Both the position numbers and the translations under genes were made by a program. From positions 21,829,001 through 21,893,000 of the forward strand of contig JAUMIR010000003.1 of assembly GCA_030847615.1 (NCBI GenBank): a stretch of DNA of 64,000 nucleotides. Direction: 5' to 3'. The notes below the pieces were generated by a model. It had not been told where the DNA came from. It saw nothing but the letters and a program-made list of their open reading frames with translations, and did not search any database. This document shows positions 33,296-44,622 of this stretch, piece by piece; position 1 is the stretch's first letter, and each line of letters starts with the position of its first letter. The stretch comes from Gambelia wislizenii. Lineage: Eukaryota > Chordata > Lepidosauria > Squamata > Crotaphytidae.

Positions 33296-34309
33296 TACCT
33301 GAGAGTTCTAAATATGCCTTATAAACTGCAAATACTAGCATACGTTAGCATGCTGCTATAGCAGCAAAGTAAACTCCTAGTGTTTTAACTGTGTAATGTG
33401 AAAGAACCCCAAGATTATCTTGAAGCATTTGGTTTCAGGAATAAAGTCATAACCAGTGTTTCAATAACAAACATGCCACCTTTTTAAAAAATTTGTTGTT
33501 TTTTCTCTCAGATGAAAAGTAAATCCCAGCTGAGTTTCCTTGATGCCACAGCTCTTGGGAGAAGGATGGAAAACATACATGAATATGATCATGTATGAAT
33601 CATATAGACACTAGGTATGAGCTTCCTTTTGGCATGTGAGAAAAAAATTGGCCTGCTGGGTTTGAGCCAGCCTGAGCCAGGCAGTTAGAAAGGAAAGAAG
33701 CCCTAAAGGTTTGTAACATTCATCTCGATAGCATTAGCTATTCAGAGATTTAGGTGAATTGATCAATCTCATATAGAAGAATGCAAAGTTATTCACACAT
33801 TTTCTCATAGTAGACAAAATAGGGTGTCCTGTCACATTACGACACCATGTCAAAATAAAATGGCCAACTGTAACTACATTGTTTGGTTTTTGCATGTCAG
33901 ATCCATAATGGATAAAACCACTGGGGGGGGGGGAATGTTAGGAAATGGTATGAAACAGCTACAACTGAACAGTGCAGAGACATCTTTACTGCAATGCAGA
34001 TACATCTTTATGGAATGCTTCAGAATTATGTGACCAGCCTGTCCTGCCAATGAGTAAAGCTGCAATTAGAAGTTGTGACAGGTCCCCATGGGGACCCTTG
34101 CTGTTGCTCGCCACATCATTACTTGATGGTGGGTGGGGTGGTCACACCATTCTGCAGCACTCTGCTCAGCGGCAGAACAGATGTCTATCACTCAGGACAA
34201 CTAACTGTTTTTTAAGGTGGGGTGTGTGGTCATTTGTGGTTGTTGTAGTAGTACTCTGATAACAAATGAGAATATGAAGCAGTTACAATGTCCTAAGTCT
34301 AATTTACAA
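33296..34309. other. Unannotated sequence
   Basis: No gene or repeat recognised; poly(G) run at 33922-33931. Confidence 0.4.
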
Positions 34310-34500
34310 GATCATAACTAACAGGATGCTAACCATATTTTTTTCCTGCACAAAAACATGGCTCTTTGTGCTGAAAACATGGATTTTGTTCAGGAAACAC
34401 TGTTTTCCATGAAAAAAAAAAACACTGTCCTCTGCACACCAAAAATAAGGCGTTCACACAGGAAGGCCACATGAATTTCTGTGAAAATGAACTGTCCTCA
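34310..34500. mobile_element. AT-rich TTTTCTGC-family repeat (copy 4, partial)
   Basis: TTTTTTTCCTGCACAAAAAC, GAAACACTGTTTTCCATG and TCTGCACACCAAAAATAA are consistent with the family, but neither end is preserved. Confidence 0.4.
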
Positions 34501-35028
34501 AATCCTTCTCAAAGGTCAAGTATCTTGTAGTTGTTAGAAGTGCAACAACAACTAGCACTGAAGAGTCAAGAATGCCTCAGAGTGGGCAGTAGCATTAGCT
34601 TTAGATAGTTTGAGTGACCCACAGTCCTTTCTGCTTATCCACCTATCCTGTGACACAAACTGATACTCTTAGGGATGTTTCCACCTCTTCTCCTATCCAG
34701 AACTCTCTCAGTCTTCCATAGAGATGCACCTAGCTTAGGATAGCACCCTGAGTAACTTTCCTATCTTAGAATGGCATTCCTACAATAAAAGCCTTAATCT
34801 GTTTCTCTAAAGCCATTTGTTTCTCTAAAGCCATCCTTAAGACAGAGTCTCTAATTGACTGCTGCATACATTTATCTATCAGTAATTGCTCTATTTTTTT
34901 TTTCTGGATGGGGTTTTCCAAGTGTTAGGAAGCCATTCCCCCCCCCCCGGAAATGAAGAATAACATTTTTCCCTATACTCATCTTTAATTAATTAATTAA
35001 TCAATCAATCATATGAAATCAATTACAA
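34501..35028. other. No gene; poly(C) and (AATT)n tracts
   Basis: 34938-34949 is a poly(C) run and 34986-35010 is (AATT)n/(AATC)n. Otherwise unrecognised. Confidence 0.5.
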
Positions 35029-35361
35029 TAGCACCCCCACATCCACTGATTCGCCATCTGCTGATTCAATTATCCATGGATGGCGACAGGGGAGGGGGAG
35101 GGAGGGGAGGAGTAGTTCTGTCCTCCCTTCTCCCTTTGCCGCCAGGATTGATCCCTGAGATTGCTCCTGTGGTGGGGGTGATGCGGGGATGAGGGGAGGG
35201 GAGGAGTAGATCTGCCTCCCTTCTCCCTTTGCTCCCTGGATCGCCCCCAGGTCACTCCCATGGTGGGAATGGTGATGGGGCATTTGCAATTATCCATGGA
35301 TTTCATTATCCATGGGGGGGGGGGCTGGAACCAATCCCCCATGGATACGGTGGCCCTACCA
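35029..35361. mobile_element. Tigger-like MITE with GGAGGGG-rich interior
   Basis: Ends ATAGCACCCCCACATCCA and GGATACGGTGGCCCTACCAT are imperfect inverted repeats. GATTCAATTATCCATGGATG and TGGAACCAATCCCCCATGG match the other Tigger-like copies. The interior 35085-35290 holds a GC-rich imperfect duplication: GGAGGGGAGGAGTAG with its context occurs at 35100 and 35195. Confidence 0.6.
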
Positions 35362-36029
35362 TAAGCAGTTTTAAAAACAAAATAACTTCTGAGATACACA
35401 ACATTGGTGTCCCTTTAGTATGTTTCTAGATTTCATAGTTTACAAGGTATGGCACAGATGGACATAGCAAGATGGTTACAGAGGAAATATTACTGTATTA
35501 TCTTCAAACTCAATAATAAAGAATTAATTTTCTATGAATCTCCAGTGTATATAGTGATTTAAATGAAATTAGTTTTAGTGCATATATTATACCAAAATGT
35601 CACATGCAACTAATACATAAGTACATTTTAATTTTTACACACACATAATCAAGTCCTTATGTATATGAACATGTGGGATGCAAATTCCAAAGTGTCCACA
35701 ATGTCCATACATACTTATTTGCAGGGTTTGGGAATACATTCACTTGTATGCAGTCATTTTCCTTTCATCATTCCAATTAGACAGGAGAAGTATCTTCTTT
35801 CAAACAAGGTGTCCAAATATAAGATAGTACAGTGATGGATGGGGTAAGCCACTTACTCCAATTACTCTCCAGAGTGCATTGCAGACGCCAACCTCCAGAG
35901 ATTAGTTCTAGTTGATGTTTCATTTCCTTTTTCAATGCAATGCTAGGAGTCTGAACTGTACGTTTAACAATCACAATGATAATTTCCTTCCACTCCCTCA
36001 TGTCTAGGTGGACATAGACATAGATATAG

Positions 36030-36031
<2 letters not shown>
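35362..36031. other. Unannotated sequence
   Basis: No gene or named repeat. Confidence 0.4.

Positions 36032-36083
<52 letters not shown>
36032..36083. repeat. (TC)n microsatellite
   Basis: About 25 uninterrupted TC units, downstream of a GACATAGACATAGATATAGA patch. Confidence 0.98.
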
Positions 36084-36087
<4 letters not shown>

Positions 36088-36236
36088 AGGTTTGTTTTAT
36101 TGTTTTTATTTGAAACCACTTTGAAATTTTAAAGTTTTCTTGTGAGCGACTTTGAGGATTTCATTGGAATCACATGATTGGAATAAATGAACACAGCAGT
36201 CTGTTAACATGTAAAATAAATGAATGAATGCATATA
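36084..36236 (+). mobile_element. Possible L2-like LINE tail
   Basis: TTTTATTTGAAACCACTTTG, TTGTGAGCGACTTTGAGGAT and TAAATGAATGAATGCATA resemble a decayed L2 3' end. Confidence 0.35.
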
Positions 36237-36460
36237 GCCGGCCACTAAATATCCACAGATTCTGCATCCACAGATTGAAAATATTCCCTCAAAATGAATT
36301 TGTTTAAAAAAGAACACCTTGATTTTGCCATTTTGTGCAAGGGGCACCATTTTACTACACCACTGTATTTGAGTGTCCACTGGGATTTGAGTGTCCATGG
36401 ATTTTGGTGTCCACGGGGGGTACCGGAACCAAATCCCAGCTGATACCAAGGGCTCACTGT
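36237..36460. mobile_element. Tigger-like MITE
   Basis: Left: CCGGCCACTAAATATCCA, CATCCACAGATTGAAAATAT. Right: TTGGTGTCCACGGGGGGTAC, CGGAACCAAATCCCAGC, GATACCAAGGGCTCACTG. A TA follows the right end. This is the best-preserved member of the group in the window. Confidence 0.7.
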
Positions 36461-36539
36461 AAATAAGTCACCAGTCACTCAGTTAAAACTGTTGCTTGTA
36501 CAACAAAAAGTTGGCGGTTCTTGCCATGCTGTGACAGAC

Positions 36540-36880
36540 TAAAGGATACACAGAGCCCTAATACCTAGGGTGGGTCTGGAACATTCTGGCCCTGGAGCTG
36601 CCCCAGATCCCCTCAATTACTAGACCACTCCATGCTGAGAATGGGCAGCTGTCCTCACATTTGTCCTGCTGTACTGCCCGGCACTGGTGCTGCTGCTAGT
36701 ATGCATCTCATACCCAAGGGCCAGAAATGAGGCCCCAAGGTTGATTACTTGCTGGGTACCTCATTGTGAGCTCAGAGGACACACTGTGCATCACCACCAT
36801 CAGTGCTTCTGGGTGAAACAGCAAGATGAATGTGAGGATAGCTAGCTACCCTTTCTTGGCATGGAATGCTCTGAATTTTC
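36540..36880. mobile_element. Diverged fold-back element
   Basis: CCATGCTGAGAATGGGCAGC and GTCCTCACAT (36651-36660) pair with ATGTGAGGAT (36830-36839), AGCTAGC and CTTGGCATGG. ATGAGGCCCCAAG (36728-36740) pairs with CTGGGTACCTCAT (36753-36765). The coordinate sum stays near 73490, giving arms of about 110 bp. More decayed than the other hairpins; outer limits uncertain. Confidence 0.55.
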
Positions 36881-36950
36881 CTGAAAGAGCCAGAGTAAAT
36901 TGGGAGGGTTTTTTAAAAAAGCATTTTAAGGGGGGTTTAAATTGTTTTGG

Positions 36951-36989
36951 AGACTGAACTGTCTGAATGCTGAGAGGACAGTTCAGTCT
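36951..36989. repeat. Perfect 13-bp-stem hairpin
   Basis: AGACTGAACTGTC (36951-36963) and GACAGTTCAGTCT (36977-36989) pair perfectly around the loop TGAATGCTGAGAG. Neither strand shows a terminator-type U tract; function unknown. Confidence 0.9.
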
Positions 36990-37232
36990 AGATTCAGGCT
37001 CTGGGTCCCTCATCGTCTGGAGAGATTGCCCCAGGATGGCCCACACAGGTTTCATTAGACTTGTGTAGACAAGCTCTAAGATGCTGTGGTTCATTTTTAC
37101 AGTCTTGGTGTCCTTAGTCTTCTAGATGTTGAACAAGCCTGCAAGATCCAACCATATTCACCACTAGTGAAATTCTAAGTCATAGAACAAAATTTAAAAT
37201 TGTGCCTGCATTTAGAAATAACAAAGATTTTT

Positions 37233-37264
37233 TTCTGATACTATATATATATATAGTATCAGAA
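37233..37264. repeat. Perfect 32-bp palindrome
   Basis: TTCTGATACTATATAT is immediately followed by its exact reverse complement, with no spacer. It is centred on a TA run and could extrude as a cruciform. Confidence 0.95.
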
Positions 37265-37669
37265 CCCAGAATATATATCCAGAAATGAGTGACCATCAAG
37301 CACACCTACATCCTATGAGAATTGAGCTTATCTCAGTCTTTGGCAGCTCTGCTGGTCCCTGAGACTGTAGAGAGAAATTACTGGGTCAAAACTAATCAGT
37401 AAGTTTGCTTCTATTCATAATAGATGTGGACAGACCTATTGTCAACCCCATTGAAGTTGATAATTAACATAGCAAAACTGGAATGACTGTGTTATTTCCA
37501 ATTACTGTTGTTGTGAATGGTCAATTTGCTCATTCATCAGAAACTGTACAACTTTCACTTCATTTTCCTTTGGCCCCATTTATCTTCTAAATGTGCGTTT
37601 CAATGTGTCAATGGCCTTAGCAAAAATATTTTCAAGAAGGAAAATTACTTTTAAAAGAAATTGTTTTTT

Positions 37670-37865
37670 TTTTAAACTTAAAAATATCCCTTCCACCATT
37701 TACCAAATAATTTCAAACTGGCATACAAGAAAAATCAATTCAGAATTTTAAAACAATGTAAATTAGTAAGGATAAACTAAACAGAGTGAATTTAACTATT
37801 TGACATCTTAAAAGAAGACAGCTTAAAGCCAGTTAGAACAGTTTAAGACAATTTAAAATGATCCA
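37670..37865 (-). mobile_element. Probable L2-like LINE 3' end, antisense
   Basis: AAATAATTTCAAACTGGCAT then AAAACAATGTAAATTAG and a TTAAAGCCAGTTAGAACAG repeat-like stretch resemble an antisense L2 tail. Confidence 0.35.
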
Positions 37866-37869
37866 GATG

Positions 37870-38260
37870 TGTAGAATCATAGAATCATAGAACTGTAGAG
37901 TTGGAAGAGACCACGAGGGCCATCCAGTCCAACCCCCTGCCATGCAGGAAATCTTCATCAAAGCATCCCTGACAGATGGCAATCCAGCCTCTGTTTAAAG
38001 ACCTCGAAGGAAGAAGACCCCACCACGCTCCGAGGGAGAGTGTTCCACTGCCAAACAGCTCTTACTGTCAAAAAGTTCCTCCTAATGTTGAGGTGGAATC
38101 TCTGTCCCTGGAGCTTGCATCCATTGCTCCGTGTTCCAGTCTCTGGAGCAGCAGAAAACAAGCCTGCTCCATCCTCAGCGTGACATCCCTTCAAATACTT
38201 AAACAGGGCTATCATATCACCTCTTAACCGTCTTTTTTCCAGGCTAAACAGTTAAGAGTA
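37870..38260 (-). mobile_element. CR1 LINE 3' end, antisense
   Basis: Starts with the terminal repeat TAGAATCATAGAATCATAGA and GAGTTGGAAGAGACCACGAG, then CCAACCCCCTGCCATGCAGG, and runs to the RT C-terminal region. The minus-strand frame 37958-38215 contains FHLNIRRNFLTVRAVWQWNT and FKQRLDCHLSGML. Only slightly diverged, so a younger copy. Confidence 0.95.
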
Positions 38261-39299
38261 TATATTTGGATAAAATCAACTAGGACTCAGAATGGTGCCA
38301 ATGACACCAATGTTGTACCAATTGGGCTTCTAAGGGTAGGGAACAACCACAGAGCTACAGCAGAGGAGGCCTTCTCTCACATTGTGGTAGTAGTTGCAAT
38401 AATAGTTCGAAGGAACAAGAAAATTAGTTAGTTACTCTTATAACAGAATCATGAAAGTAGCATTTATTTTTCAAAATTTCAAAAGCAACTAAAACAGTTA
38501 GACTTAGTTACCTTTATAAACTCTCAGTGCTACAGGTCTGTGGTACAAAACACACTCACCTCCCTTCCACCTCATTTTCACCTCAACAGCCACAGCAACA
38601 ACTACACATGAGGCAACAGCACAAGACACAGCACAAGCCCACATCTGGACCATCTGTTCCTCTTCTATCAGTTAGTGGGGCCAAAGTCTTCTAATTATAC
38701 AGGTAATTAAATATTACATTTTCACCACAAAGGGATGAAATTGTTTCTTCTTACATTATAATTGTGATACAGTTTATTTATGCCTTAGTCATTGGTAGAA
38801 ATGAATTAATTAAGAGTAGCTAGCTATTTGCAACCATTTACTTCCAAGGTCTGGGGCATCTGTCAGCTCAGGATGAACCTTCATATATCCCACTACTATA
38901 AAACTGCAGTTCATCAAGGTACCATAACAACTTGTTTGGTTTTGATGTTGTTGCTTCCCTTGTTGCAAATTAACTTAATTTGATAAGCAATTGCTTGATT
39001 ATAGTTTTCTTTTTTTGTCTTAATCACTGTTCTAATGTCTATTTTTATTCTAGTGTTGTTAGCTTCCTCATAGTTTGTTTTGGTTCAAAGTGGAAGGATA
39101 TAAACAGAACAACAGCAACAACAATAGCACAGCTTCCTCCCTCATAAGTGCTAGCCTTCCTAGAAACAAAGGCAGTGCTGATGTGGGAAGCCATTCAAGG
39201 ATATCTCATCCAACATAGCTCATGGCTTCTTATTTTACCTTCACAGCTTGGGAAGAGGACATGCTGCAGCATCTCTCATGCTATATCCCATGAGAGCAC
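38261..39299. other. Mostly unannotated; L2-like tail near 39000-39130
   Basis: 39000-39130 (GTTCTAATGTCTATTTTTAT, GGTTCAAAGTGGAAGGATAT then CAACAGCAACAACAA) looks like the tail of an L2-type element on the plus strand. The rest is unrecognised. Confidence 0.35.
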
Positions 39300-39528
39300 A
39301 GGTCCACCTCTGTATCCATGGGGTAAACACTCCAAGACACATACACACATGCACACACACACCTGGATACCTGAAACCATGGATAATAGGGAACCCTATC
39401 ATTTGCAAGGAGACAAATGCTGGAAGCTGACCACAGAATCACATTGAAGGCCTAAGAATTTTTTTTTCCAGAACTGGATAAATGAAACCATGGATAGTGA
39501 ATCCACGGATATGGAGGTTGTCCTGTAT
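39300..39528. mobile_element. Tigger-like MITE, rearranged
   Basis: CCACCTCTGTATCCATGGGG at the left and ATCCACGGATATGGAGGTTG at the right are inverted repeats. ACCTGAAACCATGGATAATA and AATGAAACCATGGATAGTGA are internal repeats. An (AC)n-like patch lies at 39338-39362. Confidence 0.6.
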
Positions 39529-40724
39529 AAGGATCTGCAGGTTCAATCCAAGGCCAACTTCAACCACGGGTCATCATAGAAAAATTCTCTGGATCCCAGT
39601 TCTTTTTCCTCCACCTGACACTTTAAGCAGTAGACACTCTTTACCATTTACATTTCTCCACAATACCACTTATACCATAGGATCAGAGCTTTTAAAAAAA
39701 CCTGTTTGAATCAGTTTCTTAAACCACCCATCCAGCACGGACATTGGGTTGCACTAAATTAAAATGGTGCCTGCCCAATTGCCTGGAGCTGTCCAGAGTT
39801 CTGCTCCTTTTGTTGCCACACACTGCTGCTCACTGACAGAAGACACCTACCAGTATGCATTTTTGCCTGGAGACAAGCCTCCATCTAGTCTAGCCTCTAT
39901 TCCCAACCTTTGGCAAATACACAGGAATGACAAAAAGGAACGAAGGCATGCAATATGAGCTCATCCTTCCCATTCTCCAAGAAGCACCAAATGAATGGTT
40001 CTAGCTAATTTCCCACTATAACCCTACCCTTGCAGCCTAAGGGAAGTAAAGAATATTCACATTTTTTTGCATCCATAATGAGACAAGCTATCTCAACACA
40101 CTGGGATATCCCCATTGGGAAAAACATAGTCAACCACTGCAAGATTTTTCACTCCAATGTGTAAAAGACCCGTGACTCCCCACCACCACCATCAAGTGGA
40201 CAAAGAGGTAAGAAGTCATTTTCCTGTCCCATTTTCCCACTTTTGGTCATCTTTTGTGCAAAAAGGTTGTGTTTTACAAAAAAAATACCCACACTGCTTT
40301 TTTGGACAAAGTAACAAAGAAGCCTTCATGTTTTTATTTTGTTTGGTTTTTGTCGAAAGATATCCTAAAATGCAAAAGAAAAAAAGAAAAGAAAGATTGA
40401 AAAAATATCCAGAAAATCTCACAGTCATACACACAGGGAGGAAATTTTTGAAACCTTTTGTTAGCTTGTGTGACAATGATAAAAGAGATTGTTTGCATCC
40501 CTAAGAAGCACTCTGTGGTACTCTGGAAAATTAGAAGAATTGCCAGCCTTGATCATCCAGCATTCCCTGGATACAGCTGTAAAAGCCATGTTATTCTCTC
40601 AGAAGCCTTTAACAAGGAGGGGGGGGGGTGTTGAAGAACCATTTTGCATAGTGCCCCCAAAACCTAGAGTTGCACCTGAATAAGGAAAGGTAAAGCTAAT
40701 GATTTCTTTATTCCAATATTTATC
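39529..40724. other. Unannotated sequence
   Basis: No gene, RNA or repeat recognised. 40617-40628 is a poly(G) run. Confidence 0.4.
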
Positions 40725-41160
40725 ATAGAATCATAGAGCTGGAAGAGACCACAAGTGTCGTCTAGTCCAGCTCTCTGCCATGCAGAAACATCCAATCAAA
40801 GTATTCCCAACAGATAGCCATTCAGCCTCTTTTTAAAAACCTCCACCATACTCCCAGGCAGTGCATTCCACTGTAAAACAGCTCTTACCATCAGGAAGTT
40901 CCTCCTAATGTTTAGGTGGAATCTCTTTTCCTCTAGTTTGAAATTGCTCTGTGTCCTAGTCTCTGGAGCAGCAGAAAACAAGCTTGCTCCATCCTCAGTA
41001 TGACATCCCTTCAAATATTTAAAAATGGCTATCATGACACCTTTTAATCTTCTCTTCTACAGGCTAAACATATCCAGCTCCCTAAACCACTTCTTGTAGG
41101 GCATGGCTTCCAGACCTCCCACCATCCTGGTTACCCTCCTCTGCACACATTCCAGCTTGT
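40725..41160 (-). mobile_element. CR1 LINE 3' end, antisense
   Basis: ATCATAGAATCATAGAGCTG, GGAAGAGACCACAAG and CTCTGCCATGCAGAAA, then the frame 40796-41035 (FHLNIRRNFLMVRAVLQWNA) and the upstream block AGACCTCCCACCATCCTGG, ending CACATTCCAGCTTGTC. 5'-truncated. Confidence 0.95.
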
Positions 41161-42299
41161 CTTTATTTACTTGCTTATTTGATTGATGGAGATCTCACTC
41201 GCTATTATTTAATCAATAGATATGAAACAGTATGAGGTAAGGTTCTTTTTTTAAGCTTAGACTTAACACACCTGCCTCAGGTCCTGTTTTAATCCTGCAA
41301 TGATGTTATGGTGAGGTTTTCTCCGGAAAATGTAACTGCATATTTGTAGTTCTACTCCTTTCTGGTTTTCTTCTTCTGAGCCTTCTTTTCTTACCCTACA
41401 TGAAAGAGCATTCCAACTACTTTTATTCCATTATCCTAAGTACTTAAATTTCATTTTCAATGAAGCAAATCTTAATGAATATTTATGAATAGGTCCTGCA
41501 GTGTTCACTCAATGTGTAGACTTCCCCTCTCAGCAGGCTACAGCTTTACATTATGCCTTTTATTACTAAAATGTTAGCCATACAAATCGATGTCACAAAG
41601 AAGGAAATAAGAAAATAACAGCTTCTCCTGTAAGTTTAATACTTTTGTCTGAGACGTTTCATGCATCACATGCTCCCACCCCCACCCCCCGAGCACTACC
41701 CAAATTTATACTTTTAAGATATGAGCTATTTAACTTTTAAAACACCCCTGTTACTTGGAGGGTTTTTACAGATGCAACTTCTGAACCACACAGACCATGC
41801 AAAACACCATGAAATGTGATCTCAGAGATGCCAGTGGGGTTCTACGTAGCTGCTTAAATTTATTATACTGGAAAAAAAAATTTTCTAAAAAGTATGCCCT
41901 GAAACAAAGTGTTAACATTCATAGAATCCTGAGACAAAATTCTTTTTTGAATTTTGGGGAAGGGCAGAGGTGGGCCAGGTAGAAAGAAATGTTTGCTACA
42001 TGAAAACAAGTTGAACAGAAAGCCACTACCTAGTCACCCTCAAAAGCACATGGAACACAAGATAACGATACCTATGGACCTTTCTCTGAGGCTTTTTTCA
42101 TATTAGACAGCTAGCCAAATTTATTCTTTATTTCCATGTGTCTATATCAAACAATTGCCTCAAGAATGGTAGGGATTGTGAGAAATATGGGTCTGAATCC
42201 TGTTGGTTAGTCCAAACCAGGGTAGACCCATTTAATTAGTTGCTGAATAACGACTCAATGCATCATGAAATCTAGTGGTCCAGTGGCTCCAACCATAGG
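41161..42299. other. No gene; possible noncoding element 41450-41620
   Basis: 41450-41620 (GAATATTTATGAATAGGTCC, CTCAGCAGGCTACAGC, AAATCGATGTCAC) looks unlike the local repeats. The rest is unrecognised AT-rich sequence with a poly(C) patch near 41668-41690. Confidence 0.3.
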
Positions 42300-42307
42300 A
42301 GTTAGGC

Positions 42308-42754
42308 CAGTGATGGCGAACCTATGACACGCGTGTCAGCACTGACACGCGTAGCCATTTGTGCTGACACGCAGCCATAGGCCTCCTCCCCCCCGTGCCC
42401 CCGCCCGCAACCTCACCACCCTCCCTAAAGTGGGAATCCAGGCTTCAAAGCCTCACTTTAGGGAGGGGGGAGGAAAGTGGCAGGTGGGGCTATGAAGCCC
42501 GATCACCACTTTAGGGAGGGTGGGAAGGTGAAGGAAAGTGGCGGGCGGGGACGACTGTACATTTTGATTACTCAGTTGTCACATGAGTTGTGACAACTCA
42601 TTAATTAATAATATACAATTAATAATACTGTTGATTAAACAATAAATATTATTGTAAAATAATGTTTTTTTCTTCAAAGTGACACACCACCCGAGTTATC
42701 CTCAGTTTTTTGGCGATGTTTGACACACCGAGCTCAAAAGGTTGCCCATCACTG
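42308..42754. mobile_element. Non-autonomous hAT element (447 bp) with perfect 8-bp TSD
   Basis: Ends CAGTGATGGCGAACCTATGA and AAAAGGTTGCCCATCACTG are terminal inverted repeats. AGTTAGGC flanks both sides exactly (42300-42307, 42755-42762). The left part has (TGACACGCG)-type repeats; the GC-rich middle has CCCTCCCTAAAGTG (42419-42432) with complementary CACTTTAGGGAGGG at 42454-42467 and 42507-42520. Base composition is far more GC-rich than the surroundings. No transposase. Confidence 0.93.
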
Positions 42755-42762
42755 AGTTAGGC

Positions 42763-44454
42763 CATGATCATTCTTTTAAATATCCTGACCAAGCAACTTT
42801 ACAGTCTCCCTGATGCCAGCTATGGCTTGCAGCCTCCTCCTTGGTAGTTTTTAACCTGAACAGCTGCATTGGCCAATATCTTGTGTCAGGAGATGAAGAG
42901 TAGAGTTCTGCCCTGGTGCAATTACACTACACCTCCCCAATCTCCTCTTACAGGACTCACCTTCCTTCTGTGGAGACTCCCTGTCCATTTAGTGGCTGCT
43001 GGAGAACAAAGGTGGCAGAGAAGCTCCTGGCTATATCTCTGTAGCCAGATGCACAATAACAATGTCACTCTTTAGGACTTTCAAAGGACCTACAAGAGGT
43101 CCCAGAAAATGTCTTTGTCACTCTGTGTCTGGCTTCAGGGATACAGCCGGAAGCTTCTCCAATTTTTCCACTCTCCTGAATCCACTAAATAGTTGTGGAG
43201 GGCAAACCCACAGGAGCATTGAGTTGATGAGGGTTATTGTGTAAGGAAGCTAGTAAATTTCCCTCTTCACAACAACCATAAAAAGGCATACACAGGTATA
43301 AGGTAGATTTACACCAGCATATATCACTGGAAGAATGCCAGCCATCATTTCTGGGACCCAAAAATTGACAGTGCAATCATATTTTCCCTCCATTTTCAAT
43401 TCCAGTTTTTTCAGGTAGTATAAGAGTATCTGCACAAAGGATATTGGTTGGCTGTGGGATGATTCTTGCAGTTGCATTTCAAAAAGGAACTTATCCATGT
43501 TTTACAGGAGAATATCAATTTGGGGAAGTCTTATATATAGCTATAACTCAGGCTTATAACTCTGTATTATGTGTGTGCTTCCAACCTCAGGGTAAGGATC
43601 AAGTTGTTACCCAAATAGTGTGGGGTCCATGGGGACCTTCTGATGTCCTAATATTAAATTGGGGAATTTACCTAACTCAGATTGGCATGTGAGAGGCTGG
43701 GCAACGGTGGGTCCTTTTATACAGGTAAATGTATACTGGTAATAACCGAGGAGTCTCTAAGCCAAAAGATACAATTAAGTGATCTTTATTAGAAATTAAT
43801 GTCAACAGCATTCACACAAGGCACTTGGGCTTTATACAAGGCTATCAAAAATAGTCGGAAGTGTTTCGACAGAAGAATAGAGTAAGGGGGTAGTGTGTTA
43901 TACTATACTGATCCTACAGAGGTGAGGTCATGAAGTAAACCAACAGCAAGGAGGTCTGGACAATAAATGGGCTATACAGTTTGACATGGAGTCAAAAGGA
44001 AGTGGAACTGTGCACTATTTGGTGGTGATTTAGGGTGATATTTATATGATATATTGCCCCTGAAGGGATAGTACTTTGAGTGAAATACAATGGTTCTTGG
44101 AAGTTACCAGGCCAAAACAAAGGGTACCCTGGAAGCATTAACAGTCATTAATGGTTGATGTTTTTAGAATTGAATAGGACACAGGTAACACCTTTTGTTG
44201 GAGGGAAGCAGGAGAGGAAGGATCCATTTTATAAGCAATAAGATATCTTGCTATCATTGAGTGGATTCATGAATGACTCACCTCTAGGTGTTAAGTCCTA
44301 ATATGAGTATTTAGGTTTTTTAGGGGAATTTCCAAAGGCCCTTCCCTTGGTCTTGCATGAATCCCTCCTAGGTATTCAGAGGTTCCTGGTTTAACTGTAA
44401 CTACATGGATGGCCAACTTAGCTGAATTATTAAATACAGCCAATTATTAGATAT
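42763..44454. other. No recognised gene; possible decayed retroelement 43440-43810
   Basis: The frame 43444-43692 has an unusual Trp/Gly-rich part (IVWGPWGPS) without a recognisable domain. Just right, the minus strand carries TTCTAATAAAGATCAC (about 43780-43795), a poly(A)-signal-like site. Together these hint at an old LTR or retrogene, but no terminal repeats or primer site were found. Confidence 0.2.
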
Positions 44455-44622
44455 TCTAAGATAGGGGCTATCAGGGTTGGTAACAAAGTGGTGTTCCAAA
44501 AGTTGTTGGATTATGACTCCAGATACTTTAGCCAGCTTAGCTAACGGTGAAGAATACCAGAGAATGGAGTTCAACAACATTTGGAGGGCCTCACAATTCT
44601 CACCCCCTACCTTACTCACACA
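44455..44622. mobile_element. Short MITE, TGTTGGA-type
   Basis: GTGGTGTTCCAAAAGTTGTT, GGATTATGACTCCAGATAC, TTAGCCAGCTTAGCTAACGG and GGAGTTCAACAACATTTGGA follow the order of a common sauropsid repeat with a weakly self-complementary structure. Confidence 0.45.

Noticed and set aside
37958..38227. Overlapping plus- and minus-strand frames
   Set aside because: The minus frame is the CR1 C-terminus; the plus frame is its shadow.
42360..42560. CpG island or promoter
   Set aside because: The GC-rich block lies wholly inside a hAT MITE bounded by target duplications; no gene start follows.
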